64,000 bases of DNA from Cohnella sp. SGD-V74 (GTDB taxonomy: Bacteria; Bacillota; Bacilli; Paenibacillales; Paenibacillaceae). The stretch lies in NCBI RefSeq assembly GCF_003001675.1, contig NZ_PVYW01000012.1, positions 124,001-188,000 of the forward strand, in the 5' to 3' direction. A program made the position numbers and the translations under genes. The notes beneath the pieces are model-generated. The model saw nothing but the letters and a program-made list of their open reading frames with translations, was not told the origin of the DNA and did no database searches. Below, one piece after another: positions 8,467-16,812 of the stretch; the stretch's first letter is position 1, and the number at the start of each line of letters is the position of its first letter.

Positions 8467-9288
8467 ATGGAAAAACCGATCACGATCTACCACGACAATC
8501 TCGCCTTAACGGCTACGATACATTACCCGGCCCAGGACGGAGCATGCCCGGAGAAGAAAATGCCGCTCGTCGTCATCTGCCACGGCTTCATTGGCAACCG
8601 GATCGGCGTGGATCGGCTGTTCCTGCTGGCCAGCCGGCTGCTCGCCAAGAGAGGATTTCTCGTTATCCGTTTCGACTTTGCCGGCTGCGGCGAAAGCGAA
8701 GGCGTATATGGCGAGCACAGCCTCGACTCGATGATCGCCCAAACTCGCTCCGTGCTGGACTACGGCCTAAGCCTCGACTGCGTGGACCCGCTCAGAGTGA
8801 CGCTGCTCGGGCACAGCCTCGGAGGGGCCGTCGCCCTGCTGACGGGCACGAGGGACCGTCGCGTGAAATCGCTGGCGCTGTGGTCGCCTGTCGCTTATCC
8901 GTTCAACGACATCGTGAAAATCGTGGGACGCTCCGTATACGACGAGACGATCAAGAAAGGCCAGGCGGATTATCTCGGCTATAAGCTGAAGCCGGAGTTT
9001 TTCGAATCGCTGCAGCAGCATCAGCCGTTCCAGGAAGCGTCGAAATTCCACGGCGACGTATTCATCGCGCACGGAACATCGGACGACGTCATTCCGGCCG
9101 ACTACAGCTTCCTGCTGGAGAAGACGTTCTGGCTGCGCGGCGAGGGCCGCTGCGACAAGAACATTCTTTTCCAAGCGGATCATACGTACTCCCAGGGCGT
9201 GCATAAAAACGAGCTGTACCAATCCACGTTGGAGTGGCTGGCGAGTCATGAAAAACGGCAGCAGGATTGGCAGCATTGGAGTATCTAA
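8467..9288 (+). CDS. Alpha/beta hydrolase (S33/cinnamoyl-esterase-like)
   Basis: A 273-residue cytoplasmic serine hydrolase. It has the oxyanion-side HGF motif near residue 39, the nucleophile elbow GHSLGG with Ser117, an acid in GTSDDVIP (Asp206 or Asp207) and His239 in ADHTYS, a complete catalytic triad. The family includes feruloyl/cinnamoyl esterases and lipases; substrate is unknown. The neighbouring polysaccharide locus makes an ester-removing role possible, but a terminator and repeat block separate them. Confidence 0.85.
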   Translation: MEKPITIYHDNLALTATIHYPAQDGACPEKKMPLVVICHGFIGNRIGVDRLFLLASRLLAKRGFLVIRFDFAGCGESEGVYGEHSLDSMIAQTRSVLDYGLSLDCVDPLRVTLLGHSLGGAVALLTGTRDRRVKSLALWSPVAYPFNDIVKIVGRSVYDETIKKGQADYLGYKLKPEFFESLQQHQPFQEASKFHGDVFIAHGTSDDVIPADYSFLLEKTFWLRGEGRCDKNILFQADHTYSQGVHKNELYQSTLEWLASHEKRQQDWQHWSI

Positions 9289-9353
9289 GCGGAAGAGCGG
9301 ACACACCAGCGCGCCAAAGAGAATACGGTTATAGGATGAGAGGAGTCGATAGG

Positions 9354-10181
9354 ATGAGCGCGCTCTATCCGATCTACGTCAACTATCCGATAACCCCGAA
9401 GCCGCGGTTCGGCGGCAACAAGGCGGCGCACGGTCCGCTCTACAACATGATAGCCGGCAATCGGTCTCATTACGAGGCCGATTTGCGGGCTTTTGCGCGT
9501 TATGCCGGACAACTGGCAGCCATTCCTTACGAGCGGGACGCCGTCGATCCGATCCAGCCTTCCTGGAATAACGACTGGTTCAGCGGCCTGGACGCGCTCG
9601 CGCTGTACGGAATCGTGGCGAGCCGCCGCCCGAAGCGCTACTACGAGATCGGCTCCGGCAATTCCACGATGTTCGCCAGAAGAGCCGCCTCGGATCACGG
9701 GCTGGCTGCGGAGATCGTATCGATCGATCCGTTTCCCCGAGCGGAGATCGACGAGATTTGCGACCGGATCGTGCGCAAGCCGCTGGAGGATACCGATTTA
9801 TCGCTGTTCGAGGAACTGGAGGCGGGGGACGTTCTGTTCGTGGACAGCAGCCACTACGTGTTCCAGAACTCGGACGCCAATATCGCCTTTCTGGAGATTA
9901 TGCCGCGGCTGAGGTCCGGCGTGCTTATTCATTTTCACGATATTTTCCTGCCGGACGATTATCCGGAGAGCTGGTCTCGGCGCTATTATAACGAGCAGTA
10001 CATGCTGGCCGCGTATTTACTGGCACAGAAGCCGGGAGATCCCGCTTATGAGGTGACGTTTCCGAGTCATTTCGTCTCACAGGACCCGGCGCTGGCCGCT
10101 ATAGCGCAGACAGTTCTCGGAGCGATCGGGCCGCAAGGCGTCCCTTGCCAAGGGGGCTCCTTCTGGCTGAGCAAACGATAG
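9354..10181 (+). CDS. Class I SAM-dependent methyltransferase-like protein
   Basis: A 275-residue protein with a Rossmann-type motif I (YYEIGSGNSTMF), an acidic strand-2 end (SIDPFP) and motif-IV-like VDSSH. This is the pattern of Methyltransf_24-type enzymes. I chose ATG 9354 because GAGAGGAG lies 9 nt before it; the frame is open further upstream into the hydrolase gene. The metal/substrate part reads HFHDIFLP. Substrate is not predictable; members often act on glycans or small molecules. Confidence 0.7.
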   Translation: MSALYPIYVNYPITPKPRFGGNKAAHGPLYNMIAGNRSHYEADLRAFARYAGQLAAIPYERDAVDPIQPSWNNDWFSGLDALALYGIVASRRPKRYYEIGSGNSTMFARRAASDHGLAAEIVSIDPFPRAEIDEICDRIVRKPLEDTDLSLFEELEAGDVLFVDSSHYVFQNSDANIAFLEIMPRLRSGVLIHFHDIFLPDDYPESWSRRYYNEQYMLAAYLLAQKPGDPAYEVTFPSHFVSQDPALAAIAQTVLGAIGPQGVPCQGGSFWLSKR

Positions 10182-10327
10182 CGGGCGTCGGGGGGCGTTG
10201 CCAACTCCACCGCCGTGCCGCATGGACTGTGCGCGTCCTTGCCCCCGATCACGGCTTCGAACCCCATCGCCTGTCACACCTATGCAAGCTGCCGCATCCC
10301 CACAGCGGCCTTTCTTTCGTTTGACGT

Positions 10328-10342
10328 TGAGAATCATTATCA
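10328..10342 (+). promoter_or_regulatory. Fur box upstream of the AraC-type iron regulator
   Basis: TGAGAATCATTATCA matches the Bacillus 7-1-7 Fur consensus TGATAATNATTATCA with one mismatch. It lies 52 bp before the chosen start of the AraC gene, so iron-replete repression is expected. Confidence 0.85.
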
Positions 10343-10394
10343 ATTACAATGGGGACAACGGAATACGGACATGGAAAATGGAAGGAGCGGGAGG

Positions 10395-12392
10395 ATGGAC
10401 TGGCAATTCCAAACCGGCATGTGGCGGAAGGCTTATATTCAACTGATCGATGTCCGATTGCTGGCGCTCAGGCCGGGGGAGGCGTCGGCCGACTACCGTC
10501 TGCCCTGCAACGCGTTCGTACTGACGGCCGAAGGGCGGGCAAACTTCATCCTGGACGGGGACGTTCATCCGGCTCAGCAGATCAGTTTGCTGCTGCATGG
10601 CGTCAAAGGGCAGCGGCTGCGCCTTGCGCAAGTACAAGCCCCGGTGTCCTACTATATGATCTTGTACCGGGCGAGACACGTGCTCTCTTACCGAGGCTCG
10701 GTCGCGGGCTCGAAGCCGCTGGCGACGATCGGAGATGAGCCTTACGCCTTTCTTCCGTCAAAACCCGCAATGCTGCTGGAGAAGGCGGATCGCATGCTCA
10801 TGGAGTGGGCGAAGAACGAACCGGCCGCGCAAATCTATGCCAAGGGGCTGCTGTACCAGTTCGTTGCCGAGCTGCTGGAGCAGTGGGACGACGGACGAAG
10901 ACAGGAACGAACGGATCGCATCGCGAGGCAGATGATTCGCTACCTTCACGAGCGCTATGCCGAATCCGTCGGGCTTGAGGAACTGTCGGCCCGATTTCAT
11001 TACAGCAGCCGTTATCTGTCCAAGCTGTTCAAGCGCGAGACGGGCATTGGCATTATCGAATATTTGATTCGCTACCGGATGCAGACGGCGATGAAGCTGC
11101 TGGAGCATAGCGGGTTGTCGATCCGCGAAGTTGCGGCGTCCGTCGGATATGCGGATCTGTTCTACTTTACGCGCCTGTTCACGAAGCATGCGGGCGTATT
11201 CCCGAATCGATACAGGCATCGCCGGAGGAGTGCAATCGGCGAAGCAGGCGTGCATGATGCAAAAAGCAGGACGGGAATGTCCATTGAAAGCGAACTGACC
11301 CCGATCTATAGTAATCAGTGGAGTGATAATCATTCTCACAAACTATCGGGGGAGAGAACGAAAATGATTCACAGAGACAGACCGGCGAAAGCCGTTTCGT
11401 TATTGCTGATTTTGACATTGGTGTTGGCCGCGTGCGGAGGAGCGAAGGGAACGGCAGTCCCGTCAAGCTCGCCTTCAAGCTCGCCGCAGGCTTCGCCGTC
11501 CGCCGTCGTATCGACGAACGAGGCGCAAAGCTCTCTGGCTGCGGAACAAGCGTTTCCGCGCACTTACGTAGACGGCACGGGCAAGGAAGTGACGATCGAA
11601 CGCAAGCCGGAGCGAGTGGCGGTGGGTCATTTTGCCGAGATGGAATATTTCTTCGCTTTGGGCGTTCCGCCGATTGCGTCTCCGCTTGCCGAAGAAATTC
11701 TGAAGGATTTCGAGGTGACGCTGGGAGATAACGCGAAGGAGGCCGAGGTTGCCGATCTTGGCGACGTCATGGCGTTGAACATGGAGAAGCTGGTCGAGCT
11801 GAACCCCGATCTGATCATCGGGAGCGTCGGACTTCACGAGGAAGTCTACGACCAGCTCAATAAGATCGCTCCGGTCATTATGCTGGATCTGACGGGAGCC
11901 TGGAACGAGAACCTGATGGAGTATGCCTCCATTATCGGACAAGAGGAGAAAGCGGAGGAGTACATCGAGGAGTTGACCGTGCAGATTAGGGAGGCCAACG
12001 AGAAGCTGAAGCCGCTCCGCGAAGAGACGGTCGGATTTTTCCGCTTGCCGGGCAAAGATCAGTTCGGCGCGATCGGCAAGTCGTACTACTCCTATTTCTT
12101 CGACGAGAACAACGGTCTCGGCCTGCGCGCGCCCGAAGGCTATCCGGACAAGTGGGAAGTTCTCTCGCTGGAAGCTTTGTCGCAGATGAATCCGGATCAT
12201 CTCGTCATTCTGGACGGGGCTTCGACATACGACGAGAATATAGCCGCACTGGCGCAATCGGACGTATGGAAAGGGCTGAAGGCGGTCAAGGCCGGCAACG
12301 TGCATTTCCTGGACGTCGCGGCGGCGACGAACGGCCCGTATGCGGTGAAGTATGCGGTTAAAAAGCTGCAAGACAGCTTGATCAAAGGGTAA
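10395..12392 (+). CDS. AraC regulator reading in frame into a siderophore-binding domain (Btr-like)
   Basis: From ATG 10395 (GGAG 7 nt upstream) an AraC-type regulator runs to about nucleotide 11215. It has an N-terminal sensor-like region and two helix-turn-helix motifs, LEELSARFHYSSRYLSKLFK and IREVAASVGYADLFYFTRLF. No stop codon follows: the frame continues through a second Fur box into a FepB/FhuD-like binding domain, giving 665 residues if unbroken. Domain order resembles Bacillus subtilis Btr (AraC helix-turn-helix, then Peripla_BP_2). However, the junction still contains a lipoprotein signal, so two proteins may be made, the second starting at 11364. A lost stop codon or sequencing error is possible. 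Confidence 0.6.
   Translation: MDWQFQTGMWRKAYIQLIDVRLLALRPGEASADYRLPCNAFVLTAEGRANFILDGDVHPAQQISLLLHGVKGQRLRLAQVQAPVSYYMILYRARHVLSYRGSVAGSKPLATIGDEPYAFLPSKPAMLLEKADRMLMEWAKNEPAAQIYAKGLLYQFVAELLEQWDDGRRQERTDRIARQMIRYLHERYAESVGLEELSARFHYSSRYLSKLFKRETGIGIIEYLIRYRMQTAMKLLEHSGLSIREVAASVGYADLFYFTRLFTKHAGVFPNRYRHRRRSAIGEAGVHDAKSRTGMSIESELTPIYSNQWSDNHSHKLSGERTKMIHRDRPAKAVSLLLILTLVLAACGGAKGTAVPSSSPSSSPQASPSAVVSTNEAQSSLAAEQAFPRTYVDGTGKEVTIERKPERVAVGHFAEMEYFFALGVPPIASPLAEEILKDFEVTLGDNAKEAEVADLGDVMALNMEKLVELNPDLIIGSVGLHEEVYDQLNKIAPVIMLDLTGAWNENLMEYASIIGQEEKAEEYIEELTVQIREANEKLKPLREETVGFFRLPGKDQFGAIGKSYYSYFFDENNGLGLRAPEGYPDKWEVLSLEALSQMNPDHLVILDGASTYDENIAALAQSDVWKGLKAVKAGNVHFLDVAAATNGPYAVKYAVKKLQDSLIKG
11324..11338 (+). 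promoter_or_regulatory. Second Fur box, inside the AraC/binding-protein open frame
   Basis: TGATAATCATTCTCA fits the 7-1-7 Fur consensus with a single mismatch and lies 26 bp before ATG 11364. A Fur-controlled promoter for the lipoprotein here implies the downstream half can be expressed alone. Confidence 0.85.
11364..12392 (+). CDS. Iron-siderophore ABC transporter binding lipoprotein
   Basis: A 342-residue lipoprotein (lipobox LAAC, Cys24) with a Ser/Pro-rich linker and a class III helical-backbone binding fold: TYVDGTGKEVTIERKPERVAV opening and LVELNPDLIIG motif. GGGGGAGAG lies about 8 nt before the ATG and a Fur box lies 26 bp before it. These support independent expression, although the frame is also open to the AraC gene upstream. 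It should present an Fe-siderophore to permeases not encoded here. The serine hydrolase starts 5 bp downstream. Confidence 0.8.
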   Translation: MIHRDRPAKAVSLLLILTLVLAACGGAKGTAVPSSSPSSSPQASPSAVVSTNEAQSSLAAEQAFPRTYVDGTGKEVTIERKPERVAVGHFAEMEYFFALGVPPIASPLAEEILKDFEVTLGDNAKEAEVADLGDVMALNMEKLVELNPDLIIGSVGLHEEVYDQLNKIAPVIMLDLTGAWNENLMEYASIIGQEEKAEEYIEELTVQIREANEKLKPLREETVGFFRLPGKDQFGAIGKSYYSYFFDENNGLGLRAPEGYPDKWEVLSLEALSQMNPDHLVILDGASTYDENIAALAQSDVWKGLKAVKAGNVHFLDVAAATNGPYAVKYAVKKLQDSLIKG

Positions 12393-12397
12393 GCGCG

Positions 12398-13480
12398 ATG
12401 AGACGAAACGGAATCGACAGAGAAGCGAATCTGAGCCGTCTGTTCGCAACGCTCCATGAAGCCGGGAAGTTCAACGGCAGCGTCCTGGTCGCCGACGAGA
12501 ACGCCGTGATCTACGAAGGCATATGGGGAGTCGCGGACCGAGCGACGGGCAGGCCGATAACCGCGGAGACGATGTTCAACTCGGCATCCGTCTCCAAGAC
12601 GTTCACTTCCGCAGCCGTGCTGCTGCTGAAGGAGAGGGGACTGCTGACGCTGGACGACGATATCGGGCGCTGGTTTCCGGAGCTGCCCTACCGCGGCGTA
12701 ACCGTGCGTCACCTGCTCGGGCATACGTCCGGAATCCCGAATTACATTCGGCCGGTCCGAACCGGGCTGCTGGACGGCTGCTGGAGCAGAGAGAAGCGGG
12801 CAACCAACCGGGAGATGGTCGAGCGGATCGTCGGCCTGTACCCGCAGGCGGAATTCGCGCCCGGAGAACGCAACGAATACAGCAATACCGCATATCTGCT
12901 GCTGGCCAGTCTGACGGAGCGGACGGCGGATTGCCCGTGGGCGGACTACTTGGAGGACAACCTCTTCAAGCCGCTCGGTCTGAACCGCACGGCGGAAAAT
13001 CACGATGCGGACAGGGCGGTGAAACTGCCCGACTATGCGGTCGGATATTACCGTGAAGAAGATGGACGGTACGTACCGCCTCATCGCTTGCCGGATATGG
13101 AGTTCTGCTTTTACCTCGACGAGCTTCAAGGGGACGGCAACGTGCATACGACGACTCGCGACCTCCTGCGCTGGGACCGCGCGCTCCGTTCGGGCGAGCT
13201 GCTGCCCGCAAGCGCGCTGGAGGAAGCCTATGCGCCGGTGGTCACCCGCGCGGAGGGCGTCGCTGGCAACGGTCTGGGCTGGTTCGTCCGCGACGTCCCG
13301 GGCCGGGGCCGACTGGTCGAGCACTCCGGTTATTGGCCCGGCTACAGCGCGGAATTCCGCCGCTACCTGGACGGCGGTCTGACGATCGTCCTGCTGTGCA
13401 ATGAAGAGTACGAGGGAAGCTACAAGGAGCGCGAACGCTTCATGGCCGAGATCGAGAGCATCGCGTTCGGGGAAGCGTGA
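12398..13480 (+). CDS. Beta-lactamase-fold serine hydrolase (class C/esterase type)
   Basis: A 360-residue protein with the three penicillin-binding-type motifs: SxxK (Ser64-Val-Ser-Lys67), YSN (161-163) and HSG (309-311). No signal peptide is seen, so it appears cytoplasmic, unlike true beta-lactamases. Only 5 bp separate it from the siderophore-binding gene, so it is probably under the same Fur control. An intracellular esterase or peptidase releasing iron from an imported siderophore is an attractive inference, but the family is functionally broad. Confidence 0.75.
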   Translation: MRRNGIDREANLSRLFATLHEAGKFNGSVLVADENAVIYEGIWGVADRATGRPITAETMFNSASVSKTFTSAAVLLLKERGLLTLDDDIGRWFPELPYRGVTVRHLLGHTSGIPNYIRPVRTGLLDGCWSREKRATNREMVERIVGLYPQAEFAPGERNEYSNTAYLLLASLTERTADCPWADYLEDNLFKPLGLNRTAENHDADRAVKLPDYAVGYYREEDGRYVPPHRLPDMEFCFYLDELQGDGNVHTTTRDLLRWDRALRSGELLPASALEEAYAPVVTRAEGVAGNGLGWFVRDVPGRGRLVEHSGYWPGYSAEFRRYLDGGLTIVLLCNEEYEGSYKERERFMAEIESIAFGEA

Positions 13481-13584
13481 CGGCCAAGTTAATTTGATCC
13501 CCGAAAAAGTTAGCCGCTTATCTGTCGCATCCGTCCCAAGACCGCTAAACTAGAGGTTATGAGACAGGATGGAGAGGGACAGCG

Positions 13585-15471
13585 ATGCTTCTGAGATGGT
13601 GGAACGGTCTAAGCTACCAGACCAAGTTGTTGTGCGCGATTTATATGCTATGCGTCATCCCCACGGCCAGCGTGGGGTTGATTGCGTATCGGCAGTCGGC
13701 GGATTCTCTGGAAAAAAGGGTTAACGAGGATCTGCAGGTCATTATCGGCCAATTCAACAATACGCTGGAGAAGCAGGTACAGGATTTCGAACGCTACAGC
13801 ATGCTCCCCTATTCCACGGAAGAGATTTTCGAGATCATCGCCTCGCCGTTCTCGCCAAGAGATCAGTGGGGCTATCGGGAGTTAATCAACCAGCAGCGCC
13901 TCATTCAGCTCATCACCACCTACCCCTCCGTAAACTCCATGATCGAAGGGATGCTGTTCTACGGCACGAACGGCAGCATCTACGGCTACCGGACGAGCGG
14001 GGACAAATCCATCAACCCGGATTACAAGCCATACGAAGAAATGTGGTACAAGCAGGCCATCGACAGGGAAGGCGGCTTGGTCATCTCCGGCCTTCGCGAC
14101 GAAGCCCAATTCAACGGTGCGCCATTCAAGACGATCACGATCGCGCGGCAGCTGATCGACCGGGATTTCCAGCCTGCCGCGGTCGTGGCCGTCGATATTA
14201 AGCCGGCGTTCATCCAGAAGACAGTCCGCTCTCTCAGCTTCAAGAACGTTCACGTTACCGTGGCCGCTCCCGACGGCTACGTCTACTCCTCGGAACCGGA
14301 AATTACCGAGAAGCTGTTGGAGTTCCGCTCGTCGCAGGCCGGCGGAGGAGAGAAGGCCGGCGGAGTGTCCAAATACGCAAGCGTGCGCAGCGTCGCCGCG
14401 GGAGGCTCGGAATCCGCGAACGCCTTCCGCCTGCAGTCGACGGTGGGCGGCAACCACCGTTCCTGGAACGGCGTGGAGAAATTCAACGATTACACCGGCT
14501 GGACGACCTATTTGCTGGTCGACCGCGAGGAGCTGCTTCAGGAAAGCGCGGCGATTAAAAAATGGACACTGCTCGTCGTCTTGTTTATTTTTATCGGAGC
14601 GGCAGGGGTGTCCTGGCTGCTGGCCAAAGGCTTGTCCAAGCCGATCCGCAGCCTGATGCGGTCGATGAGCAAGGTGGAGATGGGCAATTTCGAATCGACC
14701 GTCGCCCTTCCTTACGAGAGAAGGGACGAGATCGGCCAGCTGCAATTCCGGTACAACCGGATGGTGACGCATCTGGACGAGCTGGTCAATTCGATCGAGG
14801 AGTCGGAGAAGCAGAAGAGGAATGCGGAGCTGTACGCGCTTCGCGCCCGCATCAATCCCCATTTTCTGTACAATACGATTAACTCGATCCGCATGCTGGC
14901 GATGATTCAGCAATCGGACCATATCGCCAGACTGCTGCAATCGCTCAGCAAGCTGCTGCATTCCAATATGAAGATGGTCAAGGATCTCGTCAGCCTCGGG
15001 GACGAACTGGAGCTGCTCAAGGAGTATACGCTGCTGATGGAGCTTCGCTATACGAATCGATTCGTCGTAAAATGGAACGTGTCCGAAGCGGCGCTGAAAG
15101 CCCAGGTGCCGGTCATGCTGCTCCAGCCGCTGCTGGAAAACGCGATCTTCCACGGACCGCGCAGTATGGAACGGCAGCTTCGCATCGAGGTATCGGCGGA
15201 GATCGCGGAAGAGAGCCGCACGCTGCGCATCGTCGTCGAGGACGACGGCCAAGGTATCGACGAGGCCAAGGTGAAGGAATTGAACGACCCGGCCGCCGAC
15301 GGAGAAGAGAGTATCGGGGTCCGCAACGTTCGGGAACGGATCAGGCTCAGATACGGGGCGGCTTACGGTCTGACGATCGAAAGCGCGCCCGGCGAAGGGA
15401 CGAAGGCGATTCTGCTTCTCCCGTACCAACCGAGGGGGGAGAACGGCGATGTGGAACATGCTGGTCGTTGA
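13585..15471 (+). CDS. YesM-type sensor histidine kinase
   Basis: A 628-residue membrane sensor: first helix about residues 13-33, a large extracellular sensing region (dCache-like), second helix about 328-350 and a HAMP linker. A LytS/YesM-type kinase core follows, with phospho-acceptor His426 in NPHFLYN and a GHKL ATPase (ENAIFHG, DDGQGID, GIGVRNV-like). It overlaps the response-regulator gene by 23 nt and is followed by a sugar importer, the usual arrangement for extracellular sugar sensing in Paenibacillus. Confidence 0.9.
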   Translation: MLLRWWNGLSYQTKLLCAIYMLCVIPTASVGLIAYRQSADSLEKRVNEDLQVIIGQFNNTLEKQVQDFERYSMLPYSTEEIFEIIASPFSPRDQWGYRELINQQRLIQLITTYPSVNSMIEGMLFYGTNGSIYGYRTSGDKSINPDYKPYEEMWYKQAIDREGGLVISGLRDEAQFNGAPFKTITIARQLIDRDFQPAAVVAVDIKPAFIQKTVRSLSFKNVHVTVAAPDGYVYSSEPEITEKLLEFRSSQAGGGEKAGGVSKYASVRSVAAGGSESANAFRLQSTVGGNHRSWNGVEKFNDYTGWTTYLLVDREELLQESAAIKKWTLLVVLFIFIGAAGVSWLLAKGLSKPIRSLMRSMSKVEMGNFESTVALPYERRDEIGQLQFRYNRMVTHLDELVNSIEESEKQKRNAELYALRARINPHFLYNTINSIRMLAMIQQSDHIARLLQSLSKLLHSNMKMVKDLVSLGDELELLKEYTLLMELRYTNRFVVKWNVSEAALKAQVPVMLLQPLLENAIFHGPRSMERQLRIEVSAEIAEESRTLRIVVEDDGQGIDEAKVKELNDPAADGEESIGVRNVRERIRLRYGAAYGLTIESAPGEGTKAILLLPYQPRGENGDVEHAGR

Positions 15472-16636
15472 GGACGAATCGATCGTCCGGATCGGACTGC
15501 GCTATTTGGTCGACTGGGAGAGCTGCGGCGTCGTCTGGAAGGCGGAGGCGTCCAACGGCGAGGAAGCTTGGAGAATCATCGAGGAAGAGGACATTCATAT
15601 CGTCATGACCGACATTCGCATGCCGGTGATGGACGGTATTCAGCTGACGAAGAAAATCAAGGAACGCGGCGGCGAGATTCAGGTCGTCGTGATCAGCAGC
15701 TACGACGATTTCCCCTACGTCCAGGAAGCGTTGCGGCTGGGCGTCACAGATTACTTGCACAAGCCCACGATGGACAAGGAAGAGATCGTCGACATGCTGA
15801 AGAAGGTGCTGGGCAATCTGGAACGGACGCAAGGATCTTCCACGGCTTTCTCCGCTACGACGGAGAAAGAGAAGAACGAGTTTCTGCAAGCTCTGTTCTC
15901 CGGCGCGGGAGACGACGGCAGGTTGGAGCAGCAGTATGCCGCGTTCGGTCTGCCCGACTTGACGGAAGGCGTCCGGCCGGTCGGCATCCGCCTGTCTTCC
16001 GGCGGGAGGGAAGAGGAGCCGCAGCAGGGAGGCTCGCGTTTCGTTGCCGCCCGTTACTTTATCGAGAAGTACGTGTCGCACGATTGGGGAGGCGCGGTCG
16101 CGGTCGGCGAGCGGGACGAACTGCTGTGGCTGGCGCCGGCGCGGGCGCGCGCAGGAGACCGGACATGGAACGAATACTTGGCGGAGCTGAAGAAGAACCT
16201 GGCCAATCTGCTCAACGTTGCGCTGGTTTTCTCCGGCGGCTCGCTGGCGAACGATATTTCCGGGCTGAGAAAAGCGTACGAGGAACTGCAGCGGGAATTC
16301 GGGGAATCGGAAGGGCAGGTCGGTCAGGCGGTCCGCATGGCGATGGACTACGTCGATCTGCATTTCTGCGAGGACGTATCCCTGTCTTCCTGCGCCGAGT
16401 TTGCCCACGTCAGTCCCGCTCACCTCAGCCGGATTTTTCTCAAGGAGACCGGGGTTAACTTCAGCGATTACGTCATTCGCAAAAAGATGGAGCGGGCCAA
16501 GGAGCTGCTGCGTCAGACGAATCTGAGAATTTACGAGGTTGCGGAGAAGGTCGGCTACGCCCATTCGCACTATTTCAGCAAGCTGTTCAAGGAATACGTC
16601 GGGCAATCCCCGATCGATTATCGCAACGGCAACTGA
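15449..16636 (+). CDS. YesN-type response regulator with AraC DNA-binding domain
   Basis: A 395-residue protein with an N-terminal receiver (acidic pair VVEDE, phospho-acceptor Asp55 in MTDIRMP) and two AraC helix-turn-helix motifs at the C-terminus (about 295-392). It overlaps its kinase gene. It should activate the importer genes starting at 16813, from which it is separated by a terminator. Confidence 0.9.
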   Translation: MWNMLVVEDESIVRIGLRYLVDWESCGVVWKAEASNGEEAWRIIEEEDIHIVMTDIRMPVMDGIQLTKKIKERGGEIQVVVISSYDDFPYVQEALRLGVTDYLHKPTMDKEEIVDMLKKVLGNLERTQGSSTAFSATTEKEKNEFLQALFSGAGDDGRLEQQYAAFGLPDLTEGVRPVGIRLSSGGREEEPQQGGSRFVAARYFIEKYVSHDWGGAVAVGERDELLWLAPARARAGDRTWNEYLAELKKNLANLLNVALVFSGGSLANDISGLRKAYEELQREFGESEGQVGQAVRMAMDYVDLHFCEDVSLSSCAEFAHVSPAHLSRIFLKETGVNFSDYVIRKKMERAKELLRQTNLRIYEVAEKVGYAHSHYFSKLFKEYVGQSPIDYRNGN

Positions 16637-16654
16637 TCCGGTCGATCAAAAAGG

Positions 16655-16686
16655 TGTACGATTTCACAAGAATCGTACATTTTTTT
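16655..16686 (+). terminator. Terminator of the YesMN pair
   Basis: Stem TGTACGATT/AATCGTACA, 9 bp, 7-nt loop, followed by seven T, 19 bp after the regulator stop. Confidence 0.9.
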
Positions 16687-16764
16687 ATGGACGAGCCCGA
16701 AAGTGGGCAAAACATAGCGTCAATATCTCATAAACCGTTCATGGCAGGGGAGTCGGACGGCTCC

Positions 16765-16770
16765 TATAAT
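16765..16770 (+). promoter_or_regulatory. -10 element of the sugar importer operon
   Basis: A perfect TATAAT lies 43 bp before the binding-protein start, with no recognisable -35. This fits an activator-dependent promoter driven by the adjacent YesN-type regulator. Confidence 0.5.
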
Positions 16771-16812
16771 GAACGTTGTAAGCCGTTTCATAGATCAAAG
16801 GGAGGTTTTGAA

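Noticed and set aside
16783..16797. cre-like TGTAAGCCGTTTCA before the second importer
   Set aside because: It lacks the central CG in the right position of the cre consensus.
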